Part shown: positions 36,656 through 46,186 of the stretch, one piece after another
Layout: the number at the start of each line of letters is the position of its first letter
Numbering within the stretch: position 1 is the first letter of the stretch
Origin: an uncultured Clostridia bacterium
GTDB lineage: Bacteria > Bacillota > Clostridia > TANB77 > CAG-508
Direction of reading: 5' to 3'
Assembly: GCA_948678575.1 (NCBI GenBank)
Contig: CAPPGO010000005.1
Span: 1-64,000, forward strand
Length of the DNA: 64,000 bases
Notes under the pieces: generated by a model
The model's input: only the letters and a program-made list of their open reading frames with translations
Database searches by the model: none
What the model was told of the DNA's origin: nothing
Made by a program: the position numbers and the translations under genes

Positions 36656-39600
36656 ATGGTAAAGAGAGTTTATGTAAAAAAGAAACCAGGATTTGATGTA
36701 GAAGCAAAAGGACTTCTTGCAGATTTAAAAGAAAATCTACAAATGAATAATATTGAAAATCTTGTAATATTAAACAGATATGATGTATCTGGAATATCTG
36801 ATGAAGTATTAGAAACTGCAAAAAATACAATTTTTTCTGAACCACAAGTAGATGATTGTTTTGTAGAAGATTACAATTTTAACAAAGAAGATAAAGTATT
36901 TGGAGTTGAAGCATTACCTGGTCAATTTGATCAAAGAGCTAGTTCACTTTCTGAATGTTTACAGATTATAACAGAGGGAGCAAAACCAATTTCAAAATTC
37001 GCAAGAATTTATATTTTTTCTGGAAATTTAAGTGATGAAGATGTAGAAAAAATTAAAAAATATGTTATAAATCCAGTTGATTCAAGAGAGTGTAGTTTAG
37101 AAAAAGTAGAAACTTTGGAAGACAAAATGGCAGTTCCAGAAGATGTAGCTATTATAGAAGGCTTTACAGAAATGACGGATGAAGATAGTGAAAAATTTTA
37201 TAAAAAATATGGATTTGCTATGGATTTAGCTGATTTAAAATTCTGTCAAACATATTTTAGAGATACAGAAAAAAGAGATCCTACAATGACTGAAATGAAA
37301 ATGATTGATACATATTGGTCAGATCATTGTAGACATACAACTTTCCTTACAAAACTAGAAGTATTAGATATAAAATGGGATTTATTACAAAAAGTTTATG
37401 AACAATATATAGCTTCAAGAGCTTTTGTATATGAAAATAAAAAAGCAAAAGATATATGCTTAATGGATATGGCAACAGTTGCTGTTAAAGAATTAAAGAA
37501 AAAAGGAATTCTTAAAGATTTAGATGAATCAGAAGAAATAAATGCATGTAGTATTAGAGCAGAAATTTTAGTTGATGGAAAACCAGAAGAATATTTGATT
37601 ATGTTTAAAAACGAAACTCATAATCATCCAACAGAAATAGAACCATTCGGAGGTGCATCAACTTGTTTAGGTGGTGCAATTAGAGACCCACTTTCAGGTA
37701 GAGTATATGTTTATCAAGCAATGAGAGTTACAGGTTGTGCAGATCCAAGAACAGCTGTTAAAGATACTTTGCCAAACAAATTACCACAAAGAAAATTAAC
37801 AAATGAAGCTGCTCGTGGATACAGTTCTTATGGAAATCAAATAGGTTTAGCAACAGGACAAGTTGCTGAAATTTATGATGAAGGATATGTTGCAAAGAGA
37901 TTAGAGTTAGGAGCTTTAATAGGTGCAGCTCCTAAGAAAAATGTAATTAGATTAAGACCAGAGCCAGGAGATATAGTTATTTTATTAGGTGGAAGAACAG
38001 GTCGTGATGGTTGTGGAGGTGCAACAGGTTCTTCAAAAGCTCATAATAGTGAATCACTTACAAGCTGTGGAGCAGAAGTACAAAAAGGAAATGCACCAGA
38101 AGAAAGAAAAATTCAAAGATTATTTAGAAATGAAGATGCAACAAAATTAATTAAAAGATGTAATGATTTTGGTGCAGGTGGTGTTTCTGTTGCAATAGGT
38201 GAACTTGCTGATGGTTTAGTTATAAACTTAGATAAAGTTCCTAAAAAATATGAAGGTCTTGATGGAACAGAACTTGCAATTTCAGAATCACAAGAAAGAA
38301 TGGCTGTTGTAGTAGCAAAAGAAAATGCAGATAAATTTATTGAATTAGCAGAAACAGAAAATATAGAAGCAACAATAGTAGCAGAAGTTGTAGCAGAACC
38401 AAGAGTAAAAATGTATTGGAGAGACAAGGTTATTGTGGATGTTAGCCGTGAATTCCTCGATACAAACGGAACAGTAAAAGAAGCAAAAGTTACAGTTGAA
38501 AAACCAAACTATGATGAAAGTTATTTTGCTAAAAAAGAAGTAAAAGATATTGAAGCAGAATGGAAAAAAGTTTTAGCAGATTTGAATTGTTGTTCACAAA
38601 AAGGGTTAGTAGAAAGATTTGATAGTTCAATTGGTGCAAACACAGTTCTAATGCCTTTCGGTGGAAAATATCAATTAACACCAGCAGAAGGTATGGCTGC
38701 TAGAATTCCTACTTTAAAAGGTTATACAAATTCTGGAACAATAATGACTTATGGATATAATCCAAAAATTTCAAAATGGAGTCCATTCCATGGTGCAGTT
38801 TATGCAATAATTGAATCTGTTTCAAAATATGTAGCTATTGGTGGAGATTACAAAAAAGCTTGGCTTACACTACAAGAATTTTTTGAAAAGCTTGGAAATA
38901 ATCCAGAGAGATGGGGAAAACCATTTAGTGCTTTATTAGGTGCTTATTATGTACAAGAAAAATTAAATATAGTAGCTATTGGTGGTAAAGATAGTATGTC
39001 TGGTTCATATAATGAACTTGATGTTCCACCAACACTTGTATCATTTGCAGTAGGGACAGTAAATATTGAAAAAGTAGTATCAAACGAATTTAAAAAAGCA
39101 GGTTCAAAAGTAGTTTTATTACAAACAAAGATGGCAGAAGATTATATGCTAGATTTTGAAGATTTAAAAGCTAATTACGATTTAGTACATAGTTTAATTG
39201 AAAGCGGAAAAGTTCTTTCTATTTCAACAATTAGACATGGAGGAATGGCAGAGAGCATTTCAAAAGCTTGTTTTGGAAACAAATTAGGATTCAAATTTAC
39301 AGGAAATGCAGATGTATTTAAAGCAATGTATGGTTCATTTATAATTGAACTTGGAGAAGATGTTTCAAATGATAAATTCCAAGAACTAGGAACTGTTACA
39401 GATACAAAAAATATTGAAATAAATGATATAACAATGAATGTAGAAGAATTACTTGAAATTTGGCAAACACCATTAGAAAAAGTATTCCCTACAAAAGTTC
39501 AAACAAAAAATGATAAAATTGAAAATATTATGTCAGATAAAACACAAATAATAACAAGCAAAATTAAAATTGCAAAACCAAGAGTATTTATACCAGTATT

Positions 39601-40372
39601 CCCAGGAACAAACTGCGAATATGATGCTGGAAAAGCTTTTGAAGACGCTGGTGCTATCGTAAATACAGTAGTATTTAAAAATGTTAAACCAAATGATGTT
39701 GCAGACTCTATTGAAGAATATGCAAAAGCAATAGCAGATAGCCAAATTATTATGTTACCAGGTGGATTTAGTGCAGGAGATGAGCCAGATGGTTCAGCAA
39801 AATTCATTGCTAGTGTATTTAGAAATCCAAAATTAAAAGATTTAATTGAAAAACATTTAACAGAAAAAGATGGTTTGATGTTAGGTATTTGTAATGGTTT
39901 CCAAGCATTAGTAAAACTTGGATTAGTACCTTATGGAAAAATTGTAGATATTAAACCAGAAATGCCAACTTTAACATTTAATGATATTGGTAGACATCAA
40001 TCAAGAATGGTTAATACAAAAGTTGTATCAAAATTATCACCTTGGCTTGCAGGAGCAGAACTTGGTGGAACTTACAATATTCCTATTTCACATGGTGAAG
40101 GTAAGTTTATAGTAAGCGAAAATGAAATGAAAGAACTTGTAAAAAACGGACAAATCGCTTGTCAATATGTTGATTTTGAAGGAAATCCAACTTATGATAT
40201 TGAATTTAATCCAAATGGTTCAAATTATGCAATAGAAGGTATAACAAGCCCAGATGGTAGAGTTTTAGGTAAAATGGGACATACAGAAAGAGTTATTACA
40301 GACATTATGAAAAACATACCTGGAAATAAAGATCAAAAATTATTTGAATCTGGCGTTAATTATTATAGTTAA
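36656..40372 (+). CDS. purL: Phosphoribosylformylglycinamidine synthase, single-chain form
   Basis: A 1,238-residue fusion of the FGAM synthase domain and its glutaminase. The N-terminal part holds SDHCRHTTF and FKNETHNHPTEIEPFGGAST. The C-terminal ~260 residues are a class I glutamine amidotransferase with FIPVFPGTNCEYDAG, the catalytic GICNGFQALVKLG and a late HGEGKF. It therefore replaces the PurL/PurQ/PurS complex of Bacillus and resembles the long enzyme of gamma-proteobacteria and many Clostridia. It lies between purM and purB. Confidence 0.96.
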   Translation: MVKRVYVKKKPGFDVEAKGLLADLKENLQMNNIENLVILNRYDVSGISDEVLETAKNTIFSEPQVDDCFVEDYNFNKEDKVFGVEALPGQFDQRASSLSECLQIITEGAKPISKFARIYIFSGNLSDEDVEKIKKYVINPVDSRECSLEKVETLEDKMAVPEDVAIIEGFTEMTDEDSEKFYKKYGFAMDLADLKFCQTYFRDTEKRDPTMTEMKMIDTYWSDHCRHTTFLTKLEVLDIKWDLLQKVYEQYIASRAFVYENKKAKDICLMDMATVAVKELKKKGILKDLDESEEINACSIRAEILVDGKPEEYLIMFKNETHNHPTEIEPFGGASTCLGGAIRDPLSGRVYVYQAMRVTGCADPRTAVKDTLPNKLPQRKLTNEAARGYSSYGNQIGLATGQVAEIYDEGYVAKRLELGALIGAAPKKNVIRLRPEPGDIVILLGGRTGRDGCGGATGSSKAHNSESLTSCGAEVQKGNAPEERKIQRLFRNEDATKLIKRCNDFGAGGVSVAIGELADGLVINLDKVPKKYEGLDGTELAISESQERMAVVVAKENADKFIELAETENIEATIVAEVVAEPRVKMYWRDKVIVDVSREFLDTNGTVKEAKVTVEKPNYDESYFAKKEVKDIEAEWKKVLADLNCCSQKGLVERFDSSIGANTVLMPFGGKYQLTPAEGMAARIPTLKGYTNSGTIMTYGYNPKISKWSPFHGAVYAIIESVSKYVAIGGDYKKAWLTLQEFFEKLGNNPERWGKPFSALLGAYYVQEKLNIVAIGGKDSMSGSYNELDVPPTLVSFAVGTVNIEKVVSNEFKKAGSKVVLLQTKMAEDYMLDFEDLKANYDLVHSLIESGKVLSISTIRHGGMAESISKACFGNKLGFKFTGNADVFKAMYGSFIIELGEDVSNDKFQELGTVTDTKNIEINDITMNVEELLEIWQTPLEKVFPTKVQTKNDKIENIMSDKTQIITSKIKIAKPRVFIPVFPGTNCEYDAGKAFEDAGAIVNTVVFKNVKPNDVADSIEEYAKAIADSQIIMLPGGFSAGDEPDGSAKFIASVFRNPKLKDLIEKHLTEKDGLMLGICNGFQALVKLGLVPYGKIVDIKPEMPTLTFNDIGRHQSRMVNTKVVSKLSPWLAGAELGGTYNIPISHGEGKFIVSENEMKELVKNGQIACQYVDFEGNPTYDIEFNPNGSNYAIEGITSPDGRVLGKMGHTERVITDIMKNIPGNKDQKLFESGVNYYS

Positions 40373-40397
40373 TTTATAAAAACACAAGGAGAGAAAA

Positions 40398-41831
40398 ATG
40401 GAAAACAATATATATGTAACACCATTAAGTGGTCGTTATCCAAGTGAAGAAATGAATAAAATATGGTCAAATAACAGTAAATATTCAACTTGGAGAAAAT
40501 TATGGATAGCACTTGCTGAAACAGAAAAAGAATTAGGAATTAATATTACAGATGAACAAATTGATGAAATGAAAGCTCATGTGTATGATATTGATTATGA
40601 TATAGTAGCAGAAAGAGAGAAAGAATGTAGACATGATGTTATGTCACATGTTTATGAATTTGGTATTAAATGCCCTAATGCAAAACCTATAATTCATTTA
40701 GGTGCAACATCTTGCTTTGTTACAGATAATACAGATGTTATATTAATGACTGAGGCTTTAAAACTTATAAAACAAAAATTAATAGTAGTTATAAATAATT
40801 TAAAGAAATTTGCCGAAGAGAATAAAAGTGTTGTGTGCTTAGGGTACACACACTTTCAACCAGCACAACTTACAACAGTAGGAAAAAGAGCTACTCTTTG
40901 GATGCAAGATTTAATTGAAGATTTAGAAGAACTTGAATTTGTTGAAAGTCATATGAAACTTTTAGGTTCAAAAGGTACAACTGGAACACAAGAAAGCTTC
41001 ATGAAATTATTTAAAGATGAAGAAAAAGTTAAACAAATCGATACTAAATTTGCAGAAAAAATGGGATTTGAAAAATGCTATGCTGTATCAGGTCAAACAT
41101 ATACAAGAAAACTTGATAGTAGAGTATTGAATGTTTTAGCACAAATTGCACAAAGTGCTTCTAAATTTGCTAATGATATGAGATTACTTCAACATGAGAA
41201 AGAACTTGAAGAACCTTTCGAAAAAGGTCAAATCGGTTCTTCTGCTATGGCATATAAGAGAAATCCAATGAGAAGTGAAAGAATTAATTCTTTATCAAGA
41301 CATGTTCTTAGTTTAGCAATGGATCCAGCTATAACAGCTTCTACACAATGGTTAGAAAGAACTTTGGATGATTCAGCTAATAAAAGAATTTGCGTTCCAG
41401 AAGCATTTTTAGCAGTAGATAGCATACTTATTTTATATGCAAATATCAGTAGTAGTATAGTAGTTTATAAAAATGTAATACATACAAACTTAATGCAAGA
41501 ATTACCTTTCATGGGAACAGAAGAAATTATTATGAATGCTGTTCTAAAAGGCGGAGATAGACAAGAATTACATGAAAAAATAAGAGTATATTCAATGGAA
41601 GCAGGAAGAGAAGTAAAAGAATTTGGAAGACCAAATGATTTAGTTGATAGAATTGCAAATGATAGTTCTTTTGGACTTACAAGAGATGAGATAATGAGTG
41701 CTTTAAATCCAGAAAATTTATGTGGTAGAGCAATGCATCAAGTAGATGATTTTATTTCTGAAAAAGTAAATCCTGTGCTTGAAAAATATGGACATTTAGT
41801 AGATGGTGTAAAATCAGATGTAAATGTATAA
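40398..41831 (+). CDS. purB: Adenylosuccinate lyase
   Basis: A 477-residue fumarase-superfamily enzyme used twice in purine synthesis. HDVMSHVYEFG, LGATSCFVTDNTD, GYTHFQPAQLTT and the signature GSSAMAYKRNPMRSERI are all present. It is the last gene of purM-purL-purB and is followed by a terminator. Confidence 0.95.
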   Translation: MENNIYVTPLSGRYPSEEMNKIWSNNSKYSTWRKLWIALAETEKELGINITDEQIDEMKAHVYDIDYDIVAEREKECRHDVMSHVYEFGIKCPNAKPIIHLGATSCFVTDNTDVILMTEALKLIKQKLIVVINNLKKFAEENKSVVCLGYTHFQPAQLTTVGKRATLWMQDLIEDLEELEFVESHMKLLGSKGTTGTQESFMKLFKDEEKVKQIDTKFAEKMGFEKCYAVSGQTYTRKLDSRVLNVLAQIAQSASKFANDMRLLQHEKELEEPFEKGQIGSSAMAYKRNPMRSERINSLSRHVLSLAMDPAITASTQWLERTLDDSANKRICVPEAFLAVDSILILYANISSSIVVYKNVIHTNLMQELPFMGTEEIIMNAVLKGGDRQELHEKIRVYSMEAGREVKEFGRPNDLVDRIANDSSFGLTRDEIMSALNPENLCGRAMHQVDDFISEKVNPVLEKYGHLVDGVKSDVNV

Positions 41832-41836
41832 ATTAG

Positions 41837-41871
41837 AAAATGTGCCTTAATATTTAAGGTACATTTTTTTT
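41837..41871 (+). terminator. Rho-independent terminator after purB
   Basis: AAAATGTGCCTTAA and TAAGGTACATTTT arms with a four-base loop and T-run. Confidence 0.8.
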
Positions 41872-41921
41872 ACTATTTGTAACTATATGATAACAAGTGG
41901 TTATATATTAATTATAATTTA

Positions 41922-41950
41922 TAAATAAAAAACACTTCAAAATGAAGTGC
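41922..41950 (-). terminator. Rho-independent terminator after purH
   Basis: Read on the minus strand, CACTTCA/TGAAGTG with a three-base loop is followed by TTTTTTATTT. Confidence 0.75.
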
Positions 41951-41965
41951 CTTTTATTAAATATT

Positions 41966-43516
41966 TTAGTGTCTAAAATGTCTCATGTGAGTAAATATCA
42001 TTGCGATTCCATATTCATTACATTTATCTATTGAAAGTTGATCTCTCATTGCTCCACCTGGTTGAATAATAGCTGTGATTCCAGCTTTGTGAGCTGCTTC
42101 AACATTATCATCAAAAGGGAAGAAAGCATCAGATGCAAGAACACTACCATTAGTAACACCTTCGCCAATTAATTCTTCTGCATGTTCAAAACATTGTTTA
42201 GAAGCCCAAATTCTATTAACTTGTCCAGGTCCAATACCAATAGTTTGTTTATCTTTTGCAACTACAATTGCATTTGATTTTGCGTATTTAACAACATTCC
42301 AAGCAAATAACATATCTTCTAATTCTTTATCAGTTGGTTTTCTATTTGTAACAACTTCATAATCATCAAAGATTTTGCTATCTATTGATTGAACAATAAT
42401 ACCACCATTAATTTTTTTAATATCATAAGAATTTTCAGGTTGTTTTACTGAAATTTCAGGAAGTAGAAGAACTCTAACATTTTTCTTTTTCTTTAAAGTT
42501 TCTAATGCTGCATCAGTATAAGAAGGTGCAACAATAACTTCTAAGAACATTTCTGACATTTCCTTAGCAATATCCTCAGTTAATTCTCTGTTTGAAACAA
42601 CAATTCCACCAAAGATAGACATTTTATCAGCATTGTATGCTTTTTGCCAAGCTTTATAAATATCTTCACTGTCACTTCCAACACCACAAGGGTTACCATG
42701 TTTACAAGCAACAACAGTAGGTTCTGTAAATTCTTTTAATAATTCTAATGCACCATTAGTATCATTTATATTATTGAAAGATAATTCTTTACCATTTAAT
42801 TGTTTTGCTGTAACTAATGAACCAACACATTTTCCAGTTTCTTTATATAAAGCACCAGTTTGGTGAGGATTTTCGCCATATCTCATTTCTTGTACTTTTT
42901 CAAATGTTAAAGAAAGTTTTTCTGGGTAAGAAGTGTCATTTCTTTGTTCTTTAATATAATTGAAAATCATACTATCATAATTAGCAGTATGTTCAAATAC
43001 TTTTTGCATTAAATAGAATTTAGTGTCAAGAGAAACAGAACCATTAGCTTTTAATTCTTCTAATACTTTTGAATAATCTGCTGGATCTGTAACAACAGCA
43101 ACATCTTGATAATTTTTAGCGGCACTACGAAGCATAGTAGGACCACCAATATCAATGTTTTCAACACATTCTTCTCTTGTAACTCCTTCCTTCATTATAG
43201 TAGCTTTGAAAGGGTATAAGTTTACTACAACAAAATCAATTGTATCAACATTTAATTCTTTTAATTGTTGCATATGTTTTTCATTACTACGCATAGCTAA
43301 AATTCCAGCGTGAACTTTTGGGTGAAGAGTTTTTACTCTTCCATCTAAACATTCAGGAAAACCTGTAAGTTCAGAAATTTCAATGGCATTTATATTTTCT
43401 TCTTTTAATTTTTTGTATGTTCCACCAGTAGAAATAATTTCTATTCCTAATGATTCTAATTCTTTTGCAAATTCGACAATACCAGTTTTGTCTGAAACAC
43501 TTATTAATGCTCTCAT
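41966..43516 (-). CDS. purH: Bifunctional AICAR formyltransferase / IMP cyclohydrolase
   Basis: A 516-residue enzyme performing the last two steps to IMP. The N-terminal cyclohydrolase domain shows ALISVSDKTGIVEFAKEL, STGGTYKKL and GRVKTLHPKVHAGIL; the C-terminal transformylase shows CKHGNPCGVG and GPGQVNRIW. It is downstream of purC on the minus strand, separated by a structured repeat. Confidence 0.97.
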   Translation of the reverse strand: MRALISVSDKTGIVEFAKELESLGIEIISTGGTYKKLKEENINAIEISELTGFPECLDGRVKTLHPKVHAGILAMRSNEKHMQQLKELNVDTIDFVVVNLYPFKATIMKEGVTREECVENIDIGGPTMLRSAAKNYQDVAVVTDPADYSKVLEELKANGSVSLDTKFYLMQKVFEHTANYDSMIFNYIKEQRNDTSYPEKLSLTFEKVQEMRYGENPHQTGALYKETGKCVGSLVTAKQLNGKELSFNNINDTNGALELLKEFTEPTVVACKHGNPCGVGSDSEDIYKAWQKAYNADKMSIFGGIVVSNRELTEDIAKEMSEMFLEVIVAPSYTDAALETLKKKKNVRVLLLPEISVKQPENSYDIKKINGGIIVQSIDSKIFDDYEVVTNRKPTDKELEDMLFAWNVVKYAKSNAIVVAKDKQTIGIGPGQVNRIWASKQCFEHAEELIGEGVTNGSVLASDAFFPFDDNVEAAHKAGITAIIQPGGAMRDQLSIDKCNEYGIAMIFTHMRHFRH

Positions 43517-43556
43517 TTTTAAAATCCTTTCTTTATATATAGATTATAATATTTTT

Positions 43557-43673
43557 AAGTGCTAATGTATATTTTTGAAGTGGTGGGTGGGGACCGTTCA
43601 AACATTTCCAAAAGCTAGAAAAGCTTTTGGAAATGTTTAGAATGGGGAGAACGAAAAAATATACATGGCACTT
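43557..43673 (+). repeat. Dispersed structured element, copy B
   Basis: The outer stem runs from AAGTGC at the left to GCACTT at the right, with a mismatch. Conserved blocks are at 43585-43601 (GGGTGGGGACCGTTCAA) and 43637-43654 (with AATGGGGAGAACG). The inner stem is AAACATTTCC/GGAAATGTTT, and CGTTC/GAACG can pair inside. It fills the gap between purC and purH, with its G-rich strand antisense to these genes. A TATAAT lies 7 bases ahead of the stem on the plus strand, but no convincing -35. Confidence 0.8.
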
Positions 43674-43695
43674 GTTAATTTTTTTAATTTAAATT

Positions 43696-44553
43696 TTATT
43701 TATCAAATTTTTTATTTGTTAAAATTTCGTAAGCTTCAATATATTTAGCAGATGTTGTATCAATAACATCTTGTGGTATAGGAGCTTTTGTTTCTGGATC
43801 ATATCCAGAAGATTTAATCCAATCTCTCATATATTGTTTGTCAAAGCTTTTTTGACTTTTACCAACTGTATAATCAGCTGCTGGCCAGAAACGGCTAGAA
43901 TCAGGTGTTAAAACTTCATCTCCTAAAACAAGTTCACCATTTTCATCTAGACCGAATTCAAATTTTGTATCTGCAATAATAATTCCACGAGTAGCAGCAT
44001 ATTCAGCGCATTTTGTATAAACTTCAATTGTTTTTGCTCTTAATTTTTCAGCCAAATCTTTTCCAAGCATTTTACAAACTTGGTCAAATGAAATATTTTC
44101 ATCATGAGTACCAAGTTCAGCCTTTGTTGTAGGAGTGAAGATAGGTTCAGGTAATTTTTCTGATTCTTGTAAACCTTCTGGAAGTTTTATACCACAAACA
44201 GTTCCATTTTCTTGGTAACTTTTCCAACCAGAACCCGTAATATATCCTCTAACAATACATTCAACAGGAATCATTTTTAATTTTTTAACTAACATACTTC
44301 TTCCTTCAAATTCAGGTGTTTGAAATTCATTTGGAAAATCTTTTATATCAGTAGAAATTATATGATTTGGAATTATATCAGAAACATAATCAAACCAAAA
44401 TTCTGATATTTTATTTAAAACTTTTCCTTTGTTAGGAATCATAGCTGGTAGAATATAGTCAAATGCAGATATTCTATCAGAAACAACTAATAATAATTTG
44501 TCTTCATCAACTTCGTAAATTTCACGAACTTTTCCACTACTAATTTTTTTCAT
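43696..44553 (-). CDS. purC: Phosphoribosylaminoimidazole-succinocarboxamide synthase
   Basis: A 285-residue SAICAR synthetase. SGKVREIYEVDEDKLLLVVSDRISAFD, VECIVRGYITGSGW and GIIIADTKFEFG with LTPDSSRFW are diagnostic. It follows purE by 24 bases and precedes purH. Confidence 0.96.
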   Translation of the reverse strand: MKKISSGKVREIYEVDEDKLLLVVSDRISAFDYILPAMIPNKGKVLNKISEFWFDYVSDIIPNHIISTDIKDFPNEFQTPEFEGRSMLVKKLKMIPVECIVRGYITGSGWKSYQENGTVCGIKLPEGLQESEKLPEPIFTPTTKAELGTHDENISFDQVCKMLGKDLAEKLRAKTIEVYTKCAEYAATRGIIIADTKFEFGLDENGELVLGDEVLTPDSSRFWPAADYTVGKSQKSFDKQYMRDWIKSSGYDPETKAPIPQDVIDTTSAKYIEAYEILTNKKFDK

Positions 44554-44577
44554 AATATATACTCCTTAATATAAAAA

Positions 44578-45102
44578 TTATTTACCTTGTTCTTCTAAGT
44601 ATTTTTCATAACCAATACTTTGTAATTTTTCATCTTTTTTTGTAACACTTTCAGCTAATGATGCTTTATAATCAATTATTTTATTCCTAATTTCATCATT
44701 TCCAGTACCTAAGATAGTAGCAGCAAGTATTCCTGCGTTTTTAGCACCATTTATTGCAACAGTTGCAACTGGTATTCCAGATGGCATTTGAACTATTGAA
44801 TAAAGAGAATCAACACCACTTAATGTTTTTGTATGAATAGGAACACCGATAACTGGAACTGGAACCATAGCAGCGAATATACCAGGTAAGTGAGCAGCTC
44901 CACCAGCACCTCCTATGATAACTTTTACTTTTCTTGATTTTAAGCTATTAGCATATTCCATGGCTTTTTCAGGTGTTCTGTGAACAGATAACACTTTAAT
45001 TTCATAGCTAATACCCATATCTTCAAGTACTTTGGCAGCATCTTTCATTATAGGTAAATCTGAATCACTGCCCATTACAATAGCAACATCAACATTTTCC
45101 AT
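44578..45102 (-). CDS. purE: N5-carboxyaminoimidazole ribonucleotide mutase
   Basis: A 174-residue PurE. MGSDSDLPIMKDA at the N-terminus, VLSVHRTPEKAMEYA and GGAGGAAHLPGIFAA are present, as is VPIHTKTLSGVDSLYSIVQMPSGIPVATVAI (positions given by context). purK is not in the window, so whether it is the class I mutase is judged on motif form only. Confidence 0.94.
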   Translation of the reverse strand: MENVDVAIVMGSDSDLPIMKDAAKVLEDMGISYEIKVLSVHRTPEKAMEYANSLKSRKVKVIIGGAGGAAHLPGIFAAMVPVPVIGVPIHTKTLSGVDSLYSIVQMPSGIPVATVAINGAKNAGILAATILGTGNDEIRNKIIDYKASLAESVTKKDEKLQSIGYEKYLEEQGK

Positions 45103-45123
45103 TTTTTATTCCTCCTTAAAATT

Positions 45124-46020
45124 TTATTTTTTTATTCTACTTCCAACCTGAGCAATAACTTCGCGAGAAGATTTATTTGCAAGCTCAAAAGTTTTCTTAG
45201 TAAATTCTAAATCTATTTTTGTGCTATAAGCATATTCACGAAGAGTGGTAGAGAAGAAGGCATCACCAGCACCAGAACTATCTACAATATCTGCAATAAT
45301 CTCTGGTTCTTCAAATGCTATTTTAATTTCTCCGTTTTCTCTAAATAAATATTCAGCACCTCGTTTTCCTTTTGTAAGAACTATAAGATCAGGGTTTAAA
45401 AGTTCAAATAATTCTACTAAGGATTTAACTCTTAATCTTTCAAAAAGTAAAGATATAACATTTTCATTAAGTTGAATAAAATCAGCTTTTTGAAAGAAAT
45501 TTAAAAGATATTGGCGTGTAAAATGTTCGAAAAATCTTATGTGACCAATATCTAAACATACTTTTTTATTTTTTATATTATTAATAAATTCTAAGTTTAC
45601 AGGTAAAAATTTATCCAAAATAACATATATTTCGTCATTTTCTAATTCTTTTGGTAAATTTACAGGTAAATTATTAGAAAAATTCATAGTATATTCCATT
45701 GTAATAGGATTATACCAGCTATGAATAATAGAGTCATCTTCCAAATCTTTATTAGGAATAATGACGTTCATAATATTTGTTCTTTTTTCTTCAACTATAA
45801 CACCATTTGTATTTACACCTGCATTAATTAAAGAAGCTATGGCAATTTTGCCCTCATCGTCATTTCCGATAGAGCCAATAGCATAGCATTTTTCACCCAT
45901 TAAACTAAGATTGTATAAGTCATTCCAATTACAACCTCCACCATCTTGTGCAATTAATTTTAAGTCATCATTGTAAATGTTATCTAAAATAATATCTCCA
46001 TGAGATACAAAGACTTTCAT
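45124..46020 (-). CDS. PfkB-family carbohydrate/nucleoside kinase
   Basis: A 298-residue ribokinase-like protein. The N-terminal part has the GGG-N-W substrate-side motif, SIGNDDEGKIAIASLINAGV, and the C-terminal signature is DSSGAGDAFFSTTLREYA with the catalytic Asp. The start MKVFVSHGD has GGAGG five bases upstream; a frame start at 46032 is a TTG lying within the ribosome site. It is the first gene of the unit kinase-purE-purC-purH, which suggests a nucleoside or ribose-type substrate feeding purine metabolism; the substrate is not readable from sequence. Confidence 0.85.
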   Translation of the reverse strand: MKVFVSHGDIILDNIYNDDLKLIAQDGGGCNWNDLYNLSLMGEKCYAIGSIGNDDEGKIAIASLINAGVNTNGVIVEEKRTNIMNVIIPNKDLEDDSIIHSWYNPITMEYTMNFSNNLPVNLPKELENDEIYVILDKFLPVNLEFINNIKNKKVCLDIGHIRFFEHFTRQYLLNFFQKADFIQLNENVISLLFERLRVKSLVELFELLNPDLIVLTKGKRGAEYLFRENGEIKIAFEEPEIIADIVDSSGAGDAFFSTTLREYAYSTKIDLEFTKKTFELANKSSREVIAQVGSRIKK

Positions 46021-46120
46021 AATTTCCTCCAAATAAAAAAATTACGAAAATATTATATTACATTTTTTGACATTTTGCAAGAAAATAATGCCAATAAATG
46101 CAAAAATTAAATATATTATG

Positions 46121-46149
46121 TTTACTTATAGACAAATATGTGTTATAAT
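46121..46149 (+). promoter_or_regulatory. Sigma-A promoter for the HD-domain gene
   Basis: TTTACT (46121-46126), 17-base spacer, TATAAT (46144-46149), 38 bases before the start. Confidence 0.65.
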
Positions 46150-46186
46150 TTAAATATCTAATGCTTTGAAAGGGGTTTATTTTTTT

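Noticed and set aside
43600..43638. Inner hairpin of element copy B as a simple pur terminator
   Set aside because: No T-run follows on the minus strand, and the same hairpin with conserved flanks occurs at two other loci in different contexts.
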